Position numbers and translations under genes: made by a program
The notes under the pieces: generated by a model
What the model saw: only the letters and a program-made list of their open reading frames with translations
Told to the model about the DNA's origin: nothing
Databases searched by the model: none
Source: Breoghania sp.
Lineage (GTDB): Bacteria > Pseudomonadota > Alphaproteobacteria > Rhizobiales > Stappiaceae
NCBI RefSeq assembly: GCF_963674635.1
Contig: NZ_OY771475.1
Coordinates: 682,001 to 746,000, forward strand
Direction: 5' to 3'
DNA: 64,000 bases
Shown here: one piece after another, positions 1-10,235 of the stretch
Layout: the number at the start of each line of letters is the position of its first letter
How positions within the stretch are numbered: position 1 is the stretch's first letter

Positions 1-1
1 G

Positions 2-3000
2 AATCCGCAGGGCCTGAGCGATGACGCGGTTATCGAGAAGCTCGCCGGCGAGATTGTCTATCCAAACCGTGCCCCCTTCAATCAGCCGGATTCGAGCATC
101 CGGGGGCTGTTGAGCCGCCTTGGGTCGTCCTACGCGGATCTGTTGGCGGCGTGGCGTCAGCCGGCGGATCTTGTCTCTTCGCGCGGGCTCGGGTTCACGC
201 AGGATACCGAGACCATTGTCACGACCGTGGCGGCAACGGATCAGGAGGTCGCTCCCTATTACGGGGTGGCGGCCGCCGATATCGGCTCCCTGGCGGATGT
301 GGAGACATTCCAGCTTGTCAACGATCTCGACTACGGCCAGGTCCTGTCGCTGGTGAACCAGAACCTGTCCGATGCGGAGATCGCTGCGGGGCTTCAGGCC
401 AACTTCTTCATCAACAGCACGTCCGGCGGAACGGTCGTCTCGATTGATACCAGCGGCGCGCGGGAGAGCCTGAAGAACCTTGGGGCTCCGGCGCTTGATG
501 CGATCAATCGCCTGATGCGGCTGGCGCAGGTTGTCGGGCTTGAGACGCAACAGGCGGACTGGGCCTTGCGGGTGGCGGCCAGCGGGGGGACGCCGGTCAT
601 CACGCAGGCGGCCATGCGGGTCATTTCGATGATCCGTCAGGCCATGAGCCACAAGGATTTCACGTTCGATCAGGCGGCGAGCCTGTTCGGTCCGATCAAG
701 ACCTACGGATCGGGGGGATCGGACGTGCTCGATCCCTTCGACCAGCTCTTCAATACGCCGCAACTGGTGGCCCAGGTCGGTCACTATCATCCGGCAGGCA
801 ATCCGCTGAATTCCACCTATACCGACACGGTTCTGACCTGGACGCCGGGCGATACGAGCGCGGCCAATCTCGCCGCCCTCAACCGCGTGTTGCCGGGCAT
901 TGGCTTGAGTGTGACGGATGCGAATGCGCTGGGAACAGCGCTCTTCGGCACGGCCAGCGCGACGGATCTGGGGGTCGCCACCATCTCCGCGCTTTATCGT
1001 CATGCGCTGTTGAAGGGCGTGGCGCAGATGACGATGGAGCAGTACCTGCTGGTCTTGCGGCTGGCGGATGCGACCAAGGCGGATCTGACAGCCGATGACG
1101 TTTCGGCGATCACCTCGCTCCTGATGCTTCTCGATGGGCTCAATCTGTCGGTCTATGACGTCGACTACCTCGTGTCCGGCACGATCACGGCCTATGTGAG
1201 CCTCCCCTACGATCCCACAAGCGTGGAGGAATGGCAGGTCTCGCTGATCAAGCAGGTGCCGGATGCGACCGCGCCCGAGGCTGCAAGCCAGATTACCGAC
1301 CAGGTGGCGGTTCTGTTCGGCGAGCAGGCCCAAACCATGGTGCCGGTCTTTGCCATGGCGCGCGCGGCGGTGGCGCTGCCATCCGGGGCGGCAGACTGGG
1401 AGGCAGGGTTTCTGGCCTGCGATGCGCAGGGCAAGCCGCTCTATCCCGACTATGTCGCGGAGGTTCTGGCATGGTGCGCCCGTTGGCTGGTGCTGAAATC
1501 CGATCTGTCTCTGGCGGCTGAGATCGTGGAGAGCATGGCCGTGCTGCCTGCGCCCTACGGGCTGACGTCCTCCTATTCAACGATCGACCTGACCGCCATT
1601 TCGGCGATCGCGGCCATCGCTGGGACGATCAAGCGGACGGGGGATGTCCGGTTCAAACTTTTGACCTATCTGGCCGACAGCCAGCCCGGCAGCTCCGTTC
1701 CGCTCGAAACGCAGCTCGCGGAGCTTTTCGAGGCCACGAACTGGGCGCCATCCGTCACCGGGCCGCTCCTTTCGGGGCCGGTGAGCTCTGTCTCGCCGCA
1801 AGGCTTGCAGATCGCGGCGCTCTCGCAGGCCGTTGCCGTCGTTAAGGATACGGGGGCGGAGGTCGGATTTCTGACCTCGCTTGTGGATCTGGCGACCAAG
1901 CCCGCCAAGGCGAACTGGTCGGCGTTCACAGAAGCTTCGGGCGCGATGTTGGCCGTCGCGCAGGCGCGTTACGGGCAGGACTGGTCGAGTGTCGCGGTTG
2001 ATATCGAGAGCAGGCTCAATGTCGCGCTGCGCGATGCGCTGCTGCCTTTGGTCCAGCAGCAATTGCGCGCGACCTATCCGGATATCCGCACCTCGCGAAA
2101 TGTCTACGAGTTCCTGCTGATCGATGTCGACATGGGGCCGGAAACGCAGATATCGGTGTTGAAGGAGGCGCTCAACGCCAGCCAGCTCTATCTGCAGCGC
2201 TGTCGGCTGCGGCTGGAAACCGGCGTGGAGGATGTCGATATCGCTCCGGTCTGGTGGACCTGGATGATGAATTACAGGGTCTGGGAAGCGAACCGGCAGA
2301 TCTTCGTCTATCCGGAAAACTATCTCATCCCGTCCTTGCGGACGAATGGCACCGTGCCTTTCAACACGCTGGAGGACAATCTTCGCCAATCGAAGATCAC
2401 GCCCGAATATGTAGACGCGTGCTTCACGACCTACATGGGAAGTTTCTTCGAAGCGGCGCAATTGCGCGCTGTCGATACGTTCCGTGGCAAGATCAATGAT
2501 CCCAAGCGGGGGGAGGTGGAGGCAACCTTCGTCTTCGCGCGCACCGATACCGATCCGCGCGAATACTATTACTGCGCCAAGACCGACAATCGCCCATGGT
2601 CCGGATGGGAGAAGATCGACGTTCAAATTCACGCCGACAGCATTACGCCGGTTTATGCCTTCAACCGGTTGTTCCTGTTCTGGATCGAGTTGACGCCGAC
2701 AAACAACTCCACCATTCAACCCACCACGGGCGGGGGCAGCGAATCCACGGAATCGATCACCTACAATGCGGCGCTGCGCTACGCGTTCATCAATGTCCAG
2801 GGGAAGTGGACCTCGGCCCAGACGCTGACGGCCGACGAGGTGGTTTTCTTCTATTCCAATGGCGCGGACAAGGTGCCGCTTGCCGAAAACAAGATCTTCT
2901 CAGGCCTCTTCGACATGTCCTCCGCGGCCTGGCGTCGGCCTGGTGCTCTGCACCTGACGGCGCAGAATTTCCCCGTTGCGCCAAAGTTGCAGACAAAGGA

Positions 3001-6000
3001 AAAGATCGCCGTTTTCTACGGACCGTGCGTGATCGACGGCGGGCAGGTCGTCGATCCGGGCGCGCCGCCTCCTTCGGGCGGATCCGCGTTGGATTTCTAT
3101 CGCAATCTCGTGGAAACGGTGGAGCACTACAATTTCGCCCAGCTCGGCCAGCTGACGGGCAATATCACCGTTCAGCGCGCGCTGGTGATCGATGGCCTTC
3201 TGGAAGACAGCGTGCTGATGTTCAACCGCGAGGATATCCAGCTCGATGGATATCGCGCGAAGAACGACCTGAAAACGGTGGATGTCCAGCTGTCGGGGAC
3301 AGTGGGAGAGGTGGTTCTGGTCTCCACGCCGGTCCCCATGTCCGGACAACTTGTGGCCGATCCCGCGAACCTGCCCATGGCAAATTCGGGCGGGCTGACC
3401 ATGGGCTCGCAGCTTTTCATCTCCCCCGCCATCGACAGCGCCACGGCGACGAACATCTTCAGCACGCTGAAGGCGGCGGGCATCATCACCGCGCAGTCGA
3501 AAGTTGATCCGGCCGCACTTGCCGCCGCCGATCTGATCGAGACGCTGAAATCCATTTTCGTGCCGCTGGGCTTCAGTGCCGAACAGATCATGGATGTTCA
3601 GAAAACCCTGTTCTCCGGGCTGGATTCCACGACGCTGTTCAGCGGTCAGGATATCATGAGCGCCACAGTCATACCGGTGCGCAACCAGCCCGGCTCGGCG
3701 GTCCTGTTTTCAAGTGGCGAGACATTCCTGCTCGCGCCCCGGCAGAGTACCTCCGCGACCGATCCGCTCGCGCCGGTCTTCTCCTCACTTAGTTCCAGCA
3801 CCATCGCCGCCGTGCCGCTGATCCACGAGATGTCCTTCGTGACGAAGTACACTTCTCAGCAAAACGGCCCCGAGCAGCTGTCGAGTTCGGATTCCGAAAA
3901 TGTCTACACGCTGCTGGATTCCTACAACGTCATAGATGACGGCGTCTTCAATACGTCGCTCACCTACCAGACCGTCTCCACCTTTCTCGCCACCTTGCAG
4001 AACCCGAAGCTGAGCGACACCCAGATGCGGGTGATCTACAATATCCTTTGCAACAACGCGATGATCACAAAGGAGTATTTTGTCGGAAAGGGGTTGGGCA
4101 TTGACCCGACACTGTCCGCGTCGATCTACACCCAATTGCAAACCTATTCGGTTGTGGACGGGATGGGGCGCGTTTCGAACGATCTGCTTTCGCCCAATTT
4201 CATATTCCAGATGCTGTCCAATGACATCAACAACCGGAACATAACCCCGATGCAGGTGCCGCAGATCTACCAGGTGCTGGCGCAGGCGCCGCGCCCTCTG
4301 GTGCTGACCTATGAGAACAGCGGCGACACCAGCGCATTCTCGGCGGCCTCGGACTACAAGTATTCCGTGACGCGGCTGAGCACTTCCGCGGTTCCGAAAC
4401 TCAATCAGGCTCTGTTTTCCGGCGGTGTCCCGGCCTTGCTGCAAACCTCGATGCAAGGGTATCCGGTACAGCCGGAAATGCCCTTCTCACGGCTCGATCC
4501 GAACAGCGCCAATGTCATTTACCCCACCGCGCTTGACGGCACACAGGTCGATTTCGACGGGCTTTATGGCGAGTATTTCTGGGAGATCTTCTTTCATATC
4601 CCGCGGCTGATCGCCTACATGCAGGAGACCGGCCTGCAATACGAAGATGGCATGAGCTGGCTTCACTACATCTTCAATCCGACCGTTCCGGAAGAATTCG
4701 TCACCGCCGATGTGATCGTTTCCCAGACCAATCAGGAGATCAATCAGGCGACGGCGAACGATGTCATTGCCAGCCTGCAAAGCAACACCATCGGGACGCC
4801 GCCGGCACCGGTTCTTTCCCCACAGGGACGGGTCAACCCGGCCTTGACCCCGCAAACCGATCTGAGCTTCCTCTCCCAGGCACCCGCAAGCCTGACGGAT
4901 GAACAGATCGGCATGGTTCAGGCGATCCTGCTGAACTACGAGCTGTCCAGCCCTGTGGCGCATTACTGGCAGTTCTTCCCGTTCCGCAACCACACGCTGA
5001 AATCGTTGAGCGAGATCCTGTCGGACGACAATCCCGGCATCGAGATCTACAATGACGATCCCTTCGATCCGTACCTGATCGCGCGGTTGCGCATCGGCGC
5101 CTTCGAGAAGGCGACGGTGATGCAATATGTGGAGCTCCTGATCAAATGGGGCGACATGCTGTTCACGCAGGACAGCTGGGAGAGCATCACGGCGGCAACG
5201 ATGCTCTATGTCTATGCCGGCGATCTCCTCGGCCCGCGTCCGGTGAATGTGGGCGAATGCCCCGGCTCCGACCCCCTGACCTTTGCCGATATCCAGAAGG
5301 CCTATGCCGGCCAGCCCGGCGGTATTCCTCAGTTCCTCATCGATCTGGAGATGTTCACCACGTCCAATGGCAACGCCATGCCTTCCATGACGTCGCACGC
5401 CTTCAACGATCTCAACGTCTATTTCTGCGTTCCGCCCAACGACATGCTGATGGGCTACTGGGACACGATCGACGATCGCCTGTTCAAGATCGAGCATTCG
5501 ATGAACATCAAGGGCCAGGTGCGGACGCTGGCGCTGTTCCAGCCGCCGATAAACCCGCTGGATCTGGTCAAGGCGGCGGCGGCGGGTTCCAACGTTCTAG
5601 CCGTGGCCAGTTCCGGGACGGGCCCGATCCCGGCCTATCGCTTCGACAGCACCATCGCGCTTGCCAAGCAGCTGGCACAGAGCGTTTCCGCCTTTGGCGC
5701 GAGCCTTCTGTCGGCGCTGGAGAAGGAAAACGCCGAGGGCTTGAGCCAGCTCCAGACCTCGCAGGCTGGCCAGATTCTCGAGATGACGGTCACCATGAAG
5801 ACCCAGCGCATCCAGGAGCTGACCTACACCATCGCCTCCCTCAATGCCTCGCTTCAGTCCGCGCAGGCGCGCAACGATCATTACCAGCACCTGATCGATG
5901 AGGGGCTGAGCCCGGGTGAAATCGTCGGGTTAACTGCGATGAGCGTGGGGCTTGTCGCCAATCTCGTGGCGACCACGCTGGAGACCGCGGCGGCCATCGG

Positions 6001-7582
6001 CTATGCCGTGCCACAGGTCGGCTCTCCCTTTGCCATGACCTATGGCGGCAAGCAGCTCGGCCATATGATCCAGGCCTCTGCGGGCGTCGCCAAGCTGGGG
6101 GCGGAGATTGCCAATTTCACAATGCAGATGTCGCAGACCGTGGCGGGCTATCAGCGTCGTGAGCAGGATTGGCAGATCCAGCAGGTGACCGCCGGTTACG
6201 ATGTTGAACAGATCACGCAGAGCATTGCTGCGGCCGAGGAGCAGCTTGCGCAGGCCCAGCAGGACCTTGCCATCACTCAGCGCCAGATCGAGCAGAACCA
6301 GGCGATCGCGGAGTATCTGAACGACAAGTTCACCAATCGCCAGCTCTATGCGTGGATGGCCTCGCGGCTTTCGACCATTCACTATCAGGCCTATCAGGTG
6401 GCCATCGAGGAAGCCCGGCGGGCGCAGGCGGCCTACCAGTTCGAACTTCTGAGCGACCAGACCTTTGTCGGCTTCAACTATTTCGACGATGCCCATAAGG
6501 GGCTTCTGGCGGGCGAAGGTCTGCTGGGGGATCTGAACCGCATGGAGGCGAGCTACCGGGCCGAAAACACGCGCATGCTTGAAATCGTCAAGACGATTTC
6601 GCTCGGCCATGTCGCGCCGGAGGCGTTGCTGGCGTTGAAGAGCACGGGAACCTGTGCGTTCTCGTTGAGCGAGGCGCTGTTCGACTACGACTATCCCGGC
6701 CAGTATGCGCGCATGATCAAGGCGGTCACCGTTTCGGTTCCGGCCCTGCTCGGGCCCTACGAGCAGATCAAGGCGACGCTGACCCAGACCAAGAACCAAG
6801 TCGTGACCGCGCCCGATCCGAATGTGGTCAAATACCTTCTGACCGGACAGGGCAGTGCTCCTTCCAGCGGGCTTCGCACCGACTGGCAGTCGAACCAGAT
6901 GATCGCGCTGTCGGGCGGGATCGACGATTCCGGCCTGTTCACCATGAACTTCGCCGACGAGCGCTATCTGCCCTTCGAGAATACCGGGGCGGTTTCCTCC
7001 TGGAAGCTGGAGATCCCGAAATCGACCAATCACTTCGATTTCGAGGCGCTGTCGGACGTGATCATCACGCTGCGCTACAGCGCCTATTTTGACGGGGGAT
7101 TGCGCACCAGCGTTGAGGGCCTCTTGGCCAAGACGCCCTATCGCGGCGGCTTCTATGTCAGCGCAGCGGCCCAGCAACCCCTGGCGTGGACGGCGTTTCT
7201 CCAAAACCATGCCACCACCAGCACGCAGGATCTGGTCCTGACTTTCGATCCAAGGCTCGTGAGCGGATACCAGTCCGCCACGATCATCGCGGTGACGGTG
7301 AAGCTCGACCTTGCCGAGGGCGTCAACCTGTCCGGTGGGGCTCAGATCGCAAGTCTGACGGCGGGACGCGAGACGGCGATCGATCTCAGTTTCACCGATG
7401 GCATTTCGGAAAGCGGGTCCCTGACATGGAAGGCGGACAAGGCGATGGGGGACTGGACGATTTCCTTCGATCTGACATCGCCCGATATCGCTCCGCTTCT
7501 TGAAAACGGCTTCATCGATCCGGCCAAGCTGCTCAACGTGGAATTGGTGGTGATCTATGACGCGAAGGTGTTCCCGGTGTGA
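2..7582 (+). CDS. Tc toxin A-subunit-like protein (5' end outside window)
   Basis: This is the A (pore-forming, receptor-binding) component of a Tc-type insecticidal toxin complex. TcA pentamers bind the host cell and inject the TcB-TcC cocoon payload across the membrane. The frame is open from base 2, so the N-terminus lies left of the window and at least 2,526 residues are present. The conserved pore-region block beginning FCVPPND and continuing GYWDTIDDRLFKI lies near base 5,430, followed by NIKGQVRTLALFQPPINP. A long coiled-coil and helical region spans about 5,790-6,450. The C-terminal TcB-binding region shows FNYFDDAHKGLL near 6,470 and LPFENTGAVSSWKLEIP near 6,970. The family architecture is known and the match is clear over the second half; the N-terminal third is more divergent. 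No TcB/TcC gene is visible here, so partners would lie to the left or elsewhere. The stop is TGA at 7,580-7,582. Confidence 0.93.
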   Translation, partial: NPQGLSDDAVIEKLAGEIVYPNRAPFNQPDSSIRGLLSRLGSSYADLLAAWRQPADLVSSRGLGFTQDTETIVTTVAATDQEVAPYYGVAAADIGSLADVETFQLVNDLDYGQVLSLVNQNLSDAEIAAGLQANFFINSTSGGTVVSIDTSGARESLKNLGAPALDAINRLMRLAQVVGLETQQADWALRVAASGGTPVITQAAMRVISMIRQAMSHKDFTFDQAASLFGPIKTYGSGGSDVLDPFDQLFNTPQLVAQVGHYHPAGNPLNSTYTDTVLTWTPGDTSAANLAALNRVLPGIGLSVTDANALGTALFGTASATDLGVATISALYRHALLKGVAQMTMEQYLLVLRLADATKADLTADDVSAITSLLMLLDGLNLSVYDVDYLVSGTITAYVSLPYDPTSVEEWQVSLIKQVPDATAPEAASQITDQVAVLFGEQAQTMVPVFAMARAAVALPSGAADWEAGFLACDAQGKPLYPDYVAEVLAWCARWLVLKSDLSLAAEIVESMAVLPAPYGLTSSYSTIDLTAISAIAAIAGTIKRTGDVRFKLLTYLADSQPGSSVPLETQLAELFEATNWAPSVTGPLLSGPVSSVSPQGLQIAALSQAVAVVKDTGAEVGFLTSLVDLATKPAKANWSAFTEASGAMLAVAQARYGQDWSSVAVDIESRLNVALRDALLPLVQQQLRATYPDIRTSRNVYEFLLIDVDMGPETQISVLKEALNASQLYLQRCRLRLETGVEDVDIAPVWWTWMMNYRVWEANRQIFVYPENYLIPSLRTNGTVPFNTLEDNLRQSKITPEYVDACFTTYMGSFFEAAQLRAVDTFRGKINDPKRGEVEATFVFARTDTDPREYYYCAKTDNRPWSGWEKIDVQIHADSITPVYAFNRLFLFWIELTPTNNSTIQPTTGGGSESTESITYNAALRYAFINVQGKWTSAQTLTADEVVFFYSNGADKVPLAENKIFSGLFDMSSAAWRRPGALHLTAQNFPVAPKLQTKEKIAVFYGPCVIDGGQVVDPGAPPPSGGSALDFYRNLVETVEHYNFAQLGQLTGNITVQRALVIDGLLEDSVLMFNREDIQLDGYRAKNDLKTVDVQLSGTVGEVVLVSTPVPMSGQLVADPANLPMANSGGLTMGSQLFISPAIDSATATNIFSTLKAAGIITAQSKVDPAALAAADLIETLKSIFVPLGFSAEQIMDVQKTLFSGLDSTTLFSGQDIMSATVIPVRNQPGSAVLFSSGETFLLAPRQSTSATDPLAPVFSSLSSSTIAAVPLIHEMSFVTKYTSQQNGPEQLSSSDSENVYTLLDSYNVIDDGVFNTSLTYQTVSTFLATLQNPKLSDTQMRVIYNILCNNAMITKEYFVGKGLGIDPTLSASIYTQLQTYSVVDGMGRVSNDLLSPNFIFQMLSNDINNRNITPMQVPQIYQVLAQAPRPLVLTYENSGDTSAFSAASDYKYSVTRLSTSAVPKLNQALFSGGVPALLQTSMQGYPVQPEMPFSRLDPNSANVIYPTALDGTQVDFDGLYGEYFWEIFFHIPRLIAYMQETGLQYEDGMSWLHYIFNPTVPEEFVTADVIVSQTNQEINQATANDVIASLQSNTIGTPPAPVLSPQGRVNPALTPQTDLSFLSQAPASLTDEQIGMVQAILLNYELSSPVAHYWQFFPFRNHTLKSLSEILSDDNPGIEIYNDDPFDPYLIARLRIGAFEKATVMQYVELLIKWGDMLFTQDSWESITAATMLYVYAGDLLGPRPVNVGECPGSDPLTFADIQKAYAGQPGGIPQFLIDLEMFTTSNGNAMPSMTSHAFNDLNVYFCVPPNDMLMGYWDTIDDRLFKIEHSMNIKGQVRTLALFQPPINPLDLVKAAAAGSNVLAVASSGTGPIPAYRFDSTIALAKQLAQSVSAFGASLLSALEKENAEGLSQLQTSQAGQILEMTVTMKTQRIQELTYTIASLNASLQSAQARNDHYQHLIDEGLSPGEIVGLTAMSVGLVANLVATTLETAAAIGYAVPQVGSPFAMTYGGKQLGHMIQASAGVAKLGAEIANFTMQMSQTVAGYQRREQDWQIQQVTAGYDVEQITQSIAAAEEQLAQAQQDLAITQRQIEQNQAIAEYLNDKFTNRQLYAWMASRLSTIHYQAYQVAIEEARRAQAAYQFELLSDQTFVGFNYFDDAHKGLLAGEGLLGDLNRMEASYRAENTRMLEIVKTISLGHVAPEALLALKSTGTCAFSLSEALFDYDYPGQYARMIKAVTVSVPALLGPYEQIKATLTQTKNQVVTAPDPNVVKYLLTGQGSAPSSGLRTDWQSNQMIALSGGIDDSGLFTMNFADERYLPFENTGAVSSWKLEIPKSTNHFDFEALSDVIITLRYSAYFDGGLRTSVEGLLAKTPYRGGFYVSAAAQQPLAWTAFLQNHATTSTQDLVLTFDPRLVSGYQSATIIAVTVKLDLAEGVNLSGGAQIASLTAGRETAIDLSFTDGISESGSLTWKADKAMGDWTISFDLTSPDIAPLLENGFIDPAKLLNVELVVIYDAKVFPV

Positions 7583-7996
7583 GCCGGGACGCCGTTTTGC
7601 CGGGCTTGGAAGGTCCTCAGTATGGGAGCGCCGATGCCGCGCGGCTGGCCCGGCAGATGGCGCCACGTTCCATATCTCTGGTACCAGCGCCCTCTCTGGC
7701 GCCAGCGACGTGTCTTGTCGCGTGCGTTCGGCTTGACCGGGAACCATGGCCTGTTTCGTGATCCGGCCGATCCGCCTCTTGTGGCCAATATTGTGAGACC
7801 TCAAAAGGGCGTCTTATCGACACCGCCCCCCCGCCATAACAAGCATGCGAATACCGAAGGAATCGCGGCAGGGAATTGAAATTAGGCGCTTTTTTTGCTC
7901 TCCGCATGCCGTTTCAAGCCGGCGGCCTGCAAAACTGGTTTGCGGGGTCCCGCGCGCCGACTTGGTTCGGCGAAGAGCCGGTTGACCCAATCCGGG
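7583..7996. other. Intergenic between convergent toxin and monooxygenase genes
   Basis: This 414-base gap separates the toxin gene from the 3' end of the leftward monooxygenase gene. Short open frames exist on both strands but none has a ribosome site or recognisable motif. No strong terminator hairpin was seen. Confidence 0.5.
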
Positions 7997-9007
7997 TTAT
8001 GCGACCGGAACGAGCGCGGCGCGGCTGGCCTCGATGGAGGTCATCGTATGGGCCAGGTCCTCCTCGGATGCCGCTACGTCCAGGATCAGGTGGCTGTAGC
8101 CCAGGGCCTCATAGCGGCGAAGATAGGAGGAAACCTCTTCGTAGGTGCCGACGAGATAGGGACAGAAGGTCTTGTAGTTGCGGAAGGGATGCAGCCAATA
8201 GATCCCGTCTTGCGCGTTTTGAAGTTCGTCGGCATAGGCGGAAAGCTGTCGATGCCAGATGGAGTCCGTGGTTCCGCGAGCGATGCGGTGGGCCAACTGG
8301 CCACGTCGGTCGGGCGGGAAACGGCCGAGAGCCTCTCGCCATGCCTCTTCCGCCGTTTTTCTTGCGATAATGCCGATCCTCAGGCCGAGGTGACCGGCGC
8401 CGGGAAGGGGCGCCTGCGGTTCCAGCTCTGCCGGCGGCTTGGTGTAGCTGAAGCGCACGGCGCGCAGGGCGGCACTCGCCTCAACGCATGCCGGCGATGC
8501 GCCCGACAGGTAGATTCCCGGCATCAATTCCGGCGGCAGGGCGGGGGAGAGGCGCAGGTTGGAGACCCGGTAATAGGCCCCTTCAAAGGTCACGTTATCA
8601 CCGCTGAGCAGGGCTTGCAGGATCTGTGTGTATTCGATCAGACGCTCGTAGCGGGCATCGTGCTCCGTGTTGTCGCCCAGTTGCTGCAAGTCCTTGACGA
8701 AACCGCCCGCAACCATGTTGAGGTCCATCGCTCGGCCATGCAGGAAGGCGAGTGATGAGATCATGCGGGCGGCGGCGTAGGGCGTCATGTAGAGGGGCTG
8801 GACGGCCACAAGGGGCCGCAGGCGGCCGCTGCCTTCGCTCAGCAGCACATGCGCGACAGTCCAGGGGTCGATGAGGGTGTTGTCGGTGTAGATCAGCATG
8901 CCCTCGATGCCCGCATCCTCGTTCCAGCGGGCGAGACGCCTGACCTCGCCAAGGAAGGTGGCGGGCTCGTACCGCAGGGAGGTGGGGGCGGTGGTCAGCA
9001 CTTTCAT
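7997..9007 (-). CDS. Luciferase-like (LLM class) flavin-dependent oxidoreductase
   Basis: The 336-residue protein has the TIM-barrel pattern of bacterial luciferase and alkanesulfonate monooxygenase (SsuD-like) enzymes, which use reduced flavin and oxygen to oxidise small substrates in the cytoplasm. Supporting segments are the N-terminal strand and WNEDAGIEGMLIYTD, the central RAMDLNMVAGGF typical of SsuD relatives, and YLSGASPACVEAS near the phosphate-binding end. The ATG at 9,007 is chosen because GGGAGA lies about 6 bases upstream; an in-frame TTG two codons earlier is less likely. The gene ends a leftward series with the exporter genes at 9,039-13,232, separated by 31 bases from the nearest permease, so co-transcription is plausible. 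The substrate is unknown; in this family it can be an alkanesulfonate, an aldehyde or a natural-product intermediate. Confidence 0.85.
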   Translation of the reverse strand: MKVLTTAPTSLRYEPATFLGEVRRLARWNEDAGIEGMLIYTDNTLIDPWTVAHVLLSEGSGRLRPLVAVQPLYMTPYAAARMISSLAFLHGRAMDLNMVAGGFVKDLQQLGDNTEHDARYERLIEYTQILQALLSGDNVTFEGAYYRVSNLRLSPALPPELMPGIYLSGASPACVEASAALRAVRFSYTKPPAELEPQAPLPGAGHLGLRIGIIARKTAEEAWREALGRFPPDRRGQLAHRIARGTTDSIWHRQLSAYADELQNAQDGIYWLHPFRNYKTFCPYLVGTYEEVSSYLRRYEALGYSHLILDVAASEEDLAHTMTSIEASRAALVPVA

Positions 9008-9038
9008 AATCAATCTCCCAAACGTGCAAGGGCCGGCG

Positions 9039-10229
9039 TCAGTCGCGCCCCGCGAGTGCGACAGTGAGCGGAATGCGCGTGGCGTTGAAAGCTGGCAGGC
9101 CGCCGCCGATGGCGCCGATCAATATCGACAGGATGACCGCCTGCAGCATGAGGCCGGGCGACAGCATCAGCTCAAAGCCGATATGTTGCTGGTCGGAGGT
9201 GACCGTGGAGGCACTCCAGCCATTCAGCACGAGGGCGGAGAAGGCAAGGCCGAGGACACAGCCCGCCATGGTGGTCACCATTGCCTCCGCCCACGTTCCG
9301 AAGAAGGTCGCGCTGCGCGAGAAGCCGAGGACGCGGACGGTCGCGATCTCTTTTCTGCGCTCGGCGATGGAGCTCATCATCGTCGTCATCGTGCCGATCA
9401 TCGCACCGGCAGCCATCACGATGGCCAACGGCCAACCGAAATAGAGAATGAGGTTTGTCGTGCGCTCGGCCATGCTGGCGAAATATTCCCGTTCTGAGCG
9501 CACCGACAGGTCAACCAGCGGATTGGTTTCCGCAAAGCTTTGGAAGCGGGCCAGAGCATCTTCATCCGACAATCTGACGCGGACGCTCTGGATTTGGTTG
9601 GGACGGTTGAACACGGTTTGCACGGTGGTCAGATCGCCGAGGATCTCGGATTCCAGCGCGGACCCGTCCGCTTCGAAGATCCCGACCACCTTCCATTTGG
9701 AGAGGCCGAAGCGGGCGTCGTCGCCGACGTCGAGGCCGATATAGTCCTTCCTGAGGCGGCGTCCGACAATAATTTCGCTGGAGCCCGGCTGGAACGTGCG
9801 TCCTTCGATCAGGGTGATGCCCGGACGCACTTCCAGGCCCGAGCCTCCGATGCCGCGCAGCGACAGGCTCGACGTCAACCCACTGGAGCGGTCATGCCCG
9901 TCCACGGGAACAAGGATCTCCGGCGAGATCACCGGACCACGTTGTGCGCGGGCAATCCCCGGTGCGGCGTCGAGTTGGTGGATCTGCGCCATCTCGATCT
10001 GACTGGCGAACTCGCTCGCCGCGCCTTTGGTCAAAGCGATGGCGATGTCGGGCGCGCCGGCGGTCAGAAGAGCTTTGCTGAAACCGTTCGACATGGAGAG
10101 AAAGCCGAGCAGCACCGTCACCACCATGGCGACAGAGAAGGCTGCCGAGGCCGATAGCCAGAACCGGCGTCGGATGGATTTGAGGTTGGAGACGGCAAGG
10201 GCGCTTGCCTGTCGGATCAAGCCGCTCAT
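9039..10229 (-). CDS. ABC transporter permease, FtsX/MacB type (second permease)
   Basis: This 396-residue inner-membrane permease of the MacB/LolCE/FtsX superfamily has an N-terminal transmembrane helix (about residues 20-45), a large periplasmic domain, and three C-terminal helices. The second half contains the family-typical SSIAERRKEIATVRVLGF segment between helices and a glycine-rich last helix (GAIGGGLPAF). It lies 6 bases downstream of the other permease, and the two probably form a heterodimer with the ATPase at 11,387-12,094. Such exporters couple cytoplasmic ATP hydrolysis to periplasmic movement, usually together with an adaptor, present here at 12,105. The cargo is unknown. Confidence 0.9.
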   Translation of the reverse strand: MSGLIRQASALAVSNLKSIRRRFWLSASAAFSVAMVVTVLLGFLSMSNGFSKALLTAGAPDIAIALTKGAASEFASQIEMAQIHQLDAAPGIARAQRGPVISPEILVPVDGHDRSSGLTSSLSLRGIGGSGLEVRPGITLIEGRTFQPGSSEIIVGRRLRKDYIGLDVGDDARFGLSKWKVVGIFEADGSALESEILGDLTTVQTVFNRPNQIQSVRVRLSDEDALARFQSFAETNPLVDLSVRSEREYFASMAERTTNLILYFGWPLAIVMAAGAMIGTMTTMMSSIAERRKEIATVRVLGFSRSATFFGTWAEAMVTTMAGCVLGLAFSALVLNGWSASTVTSDQQHIGFELMLSPGLMLQAVILSILIGAIGGGLPAFNATRIPLTVALAGRD

Positions 10230-10235
10230 TGCCTG

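Noticed and set aside
1577..2719. Minus-strand frame of 380 codons inside the Tc toxin gene
   Set aside because: It is a compositional shadow with no ribosome site or motif.
5930..7804. Minus-strand frame of 624 codons inside the Tc toxin gene
   Set aside because: It is antisense to a well-supported gene, rich in Arg/His/Gly/Leu, and has no domain; this is a typical shadow of GC-rich coding DNA.
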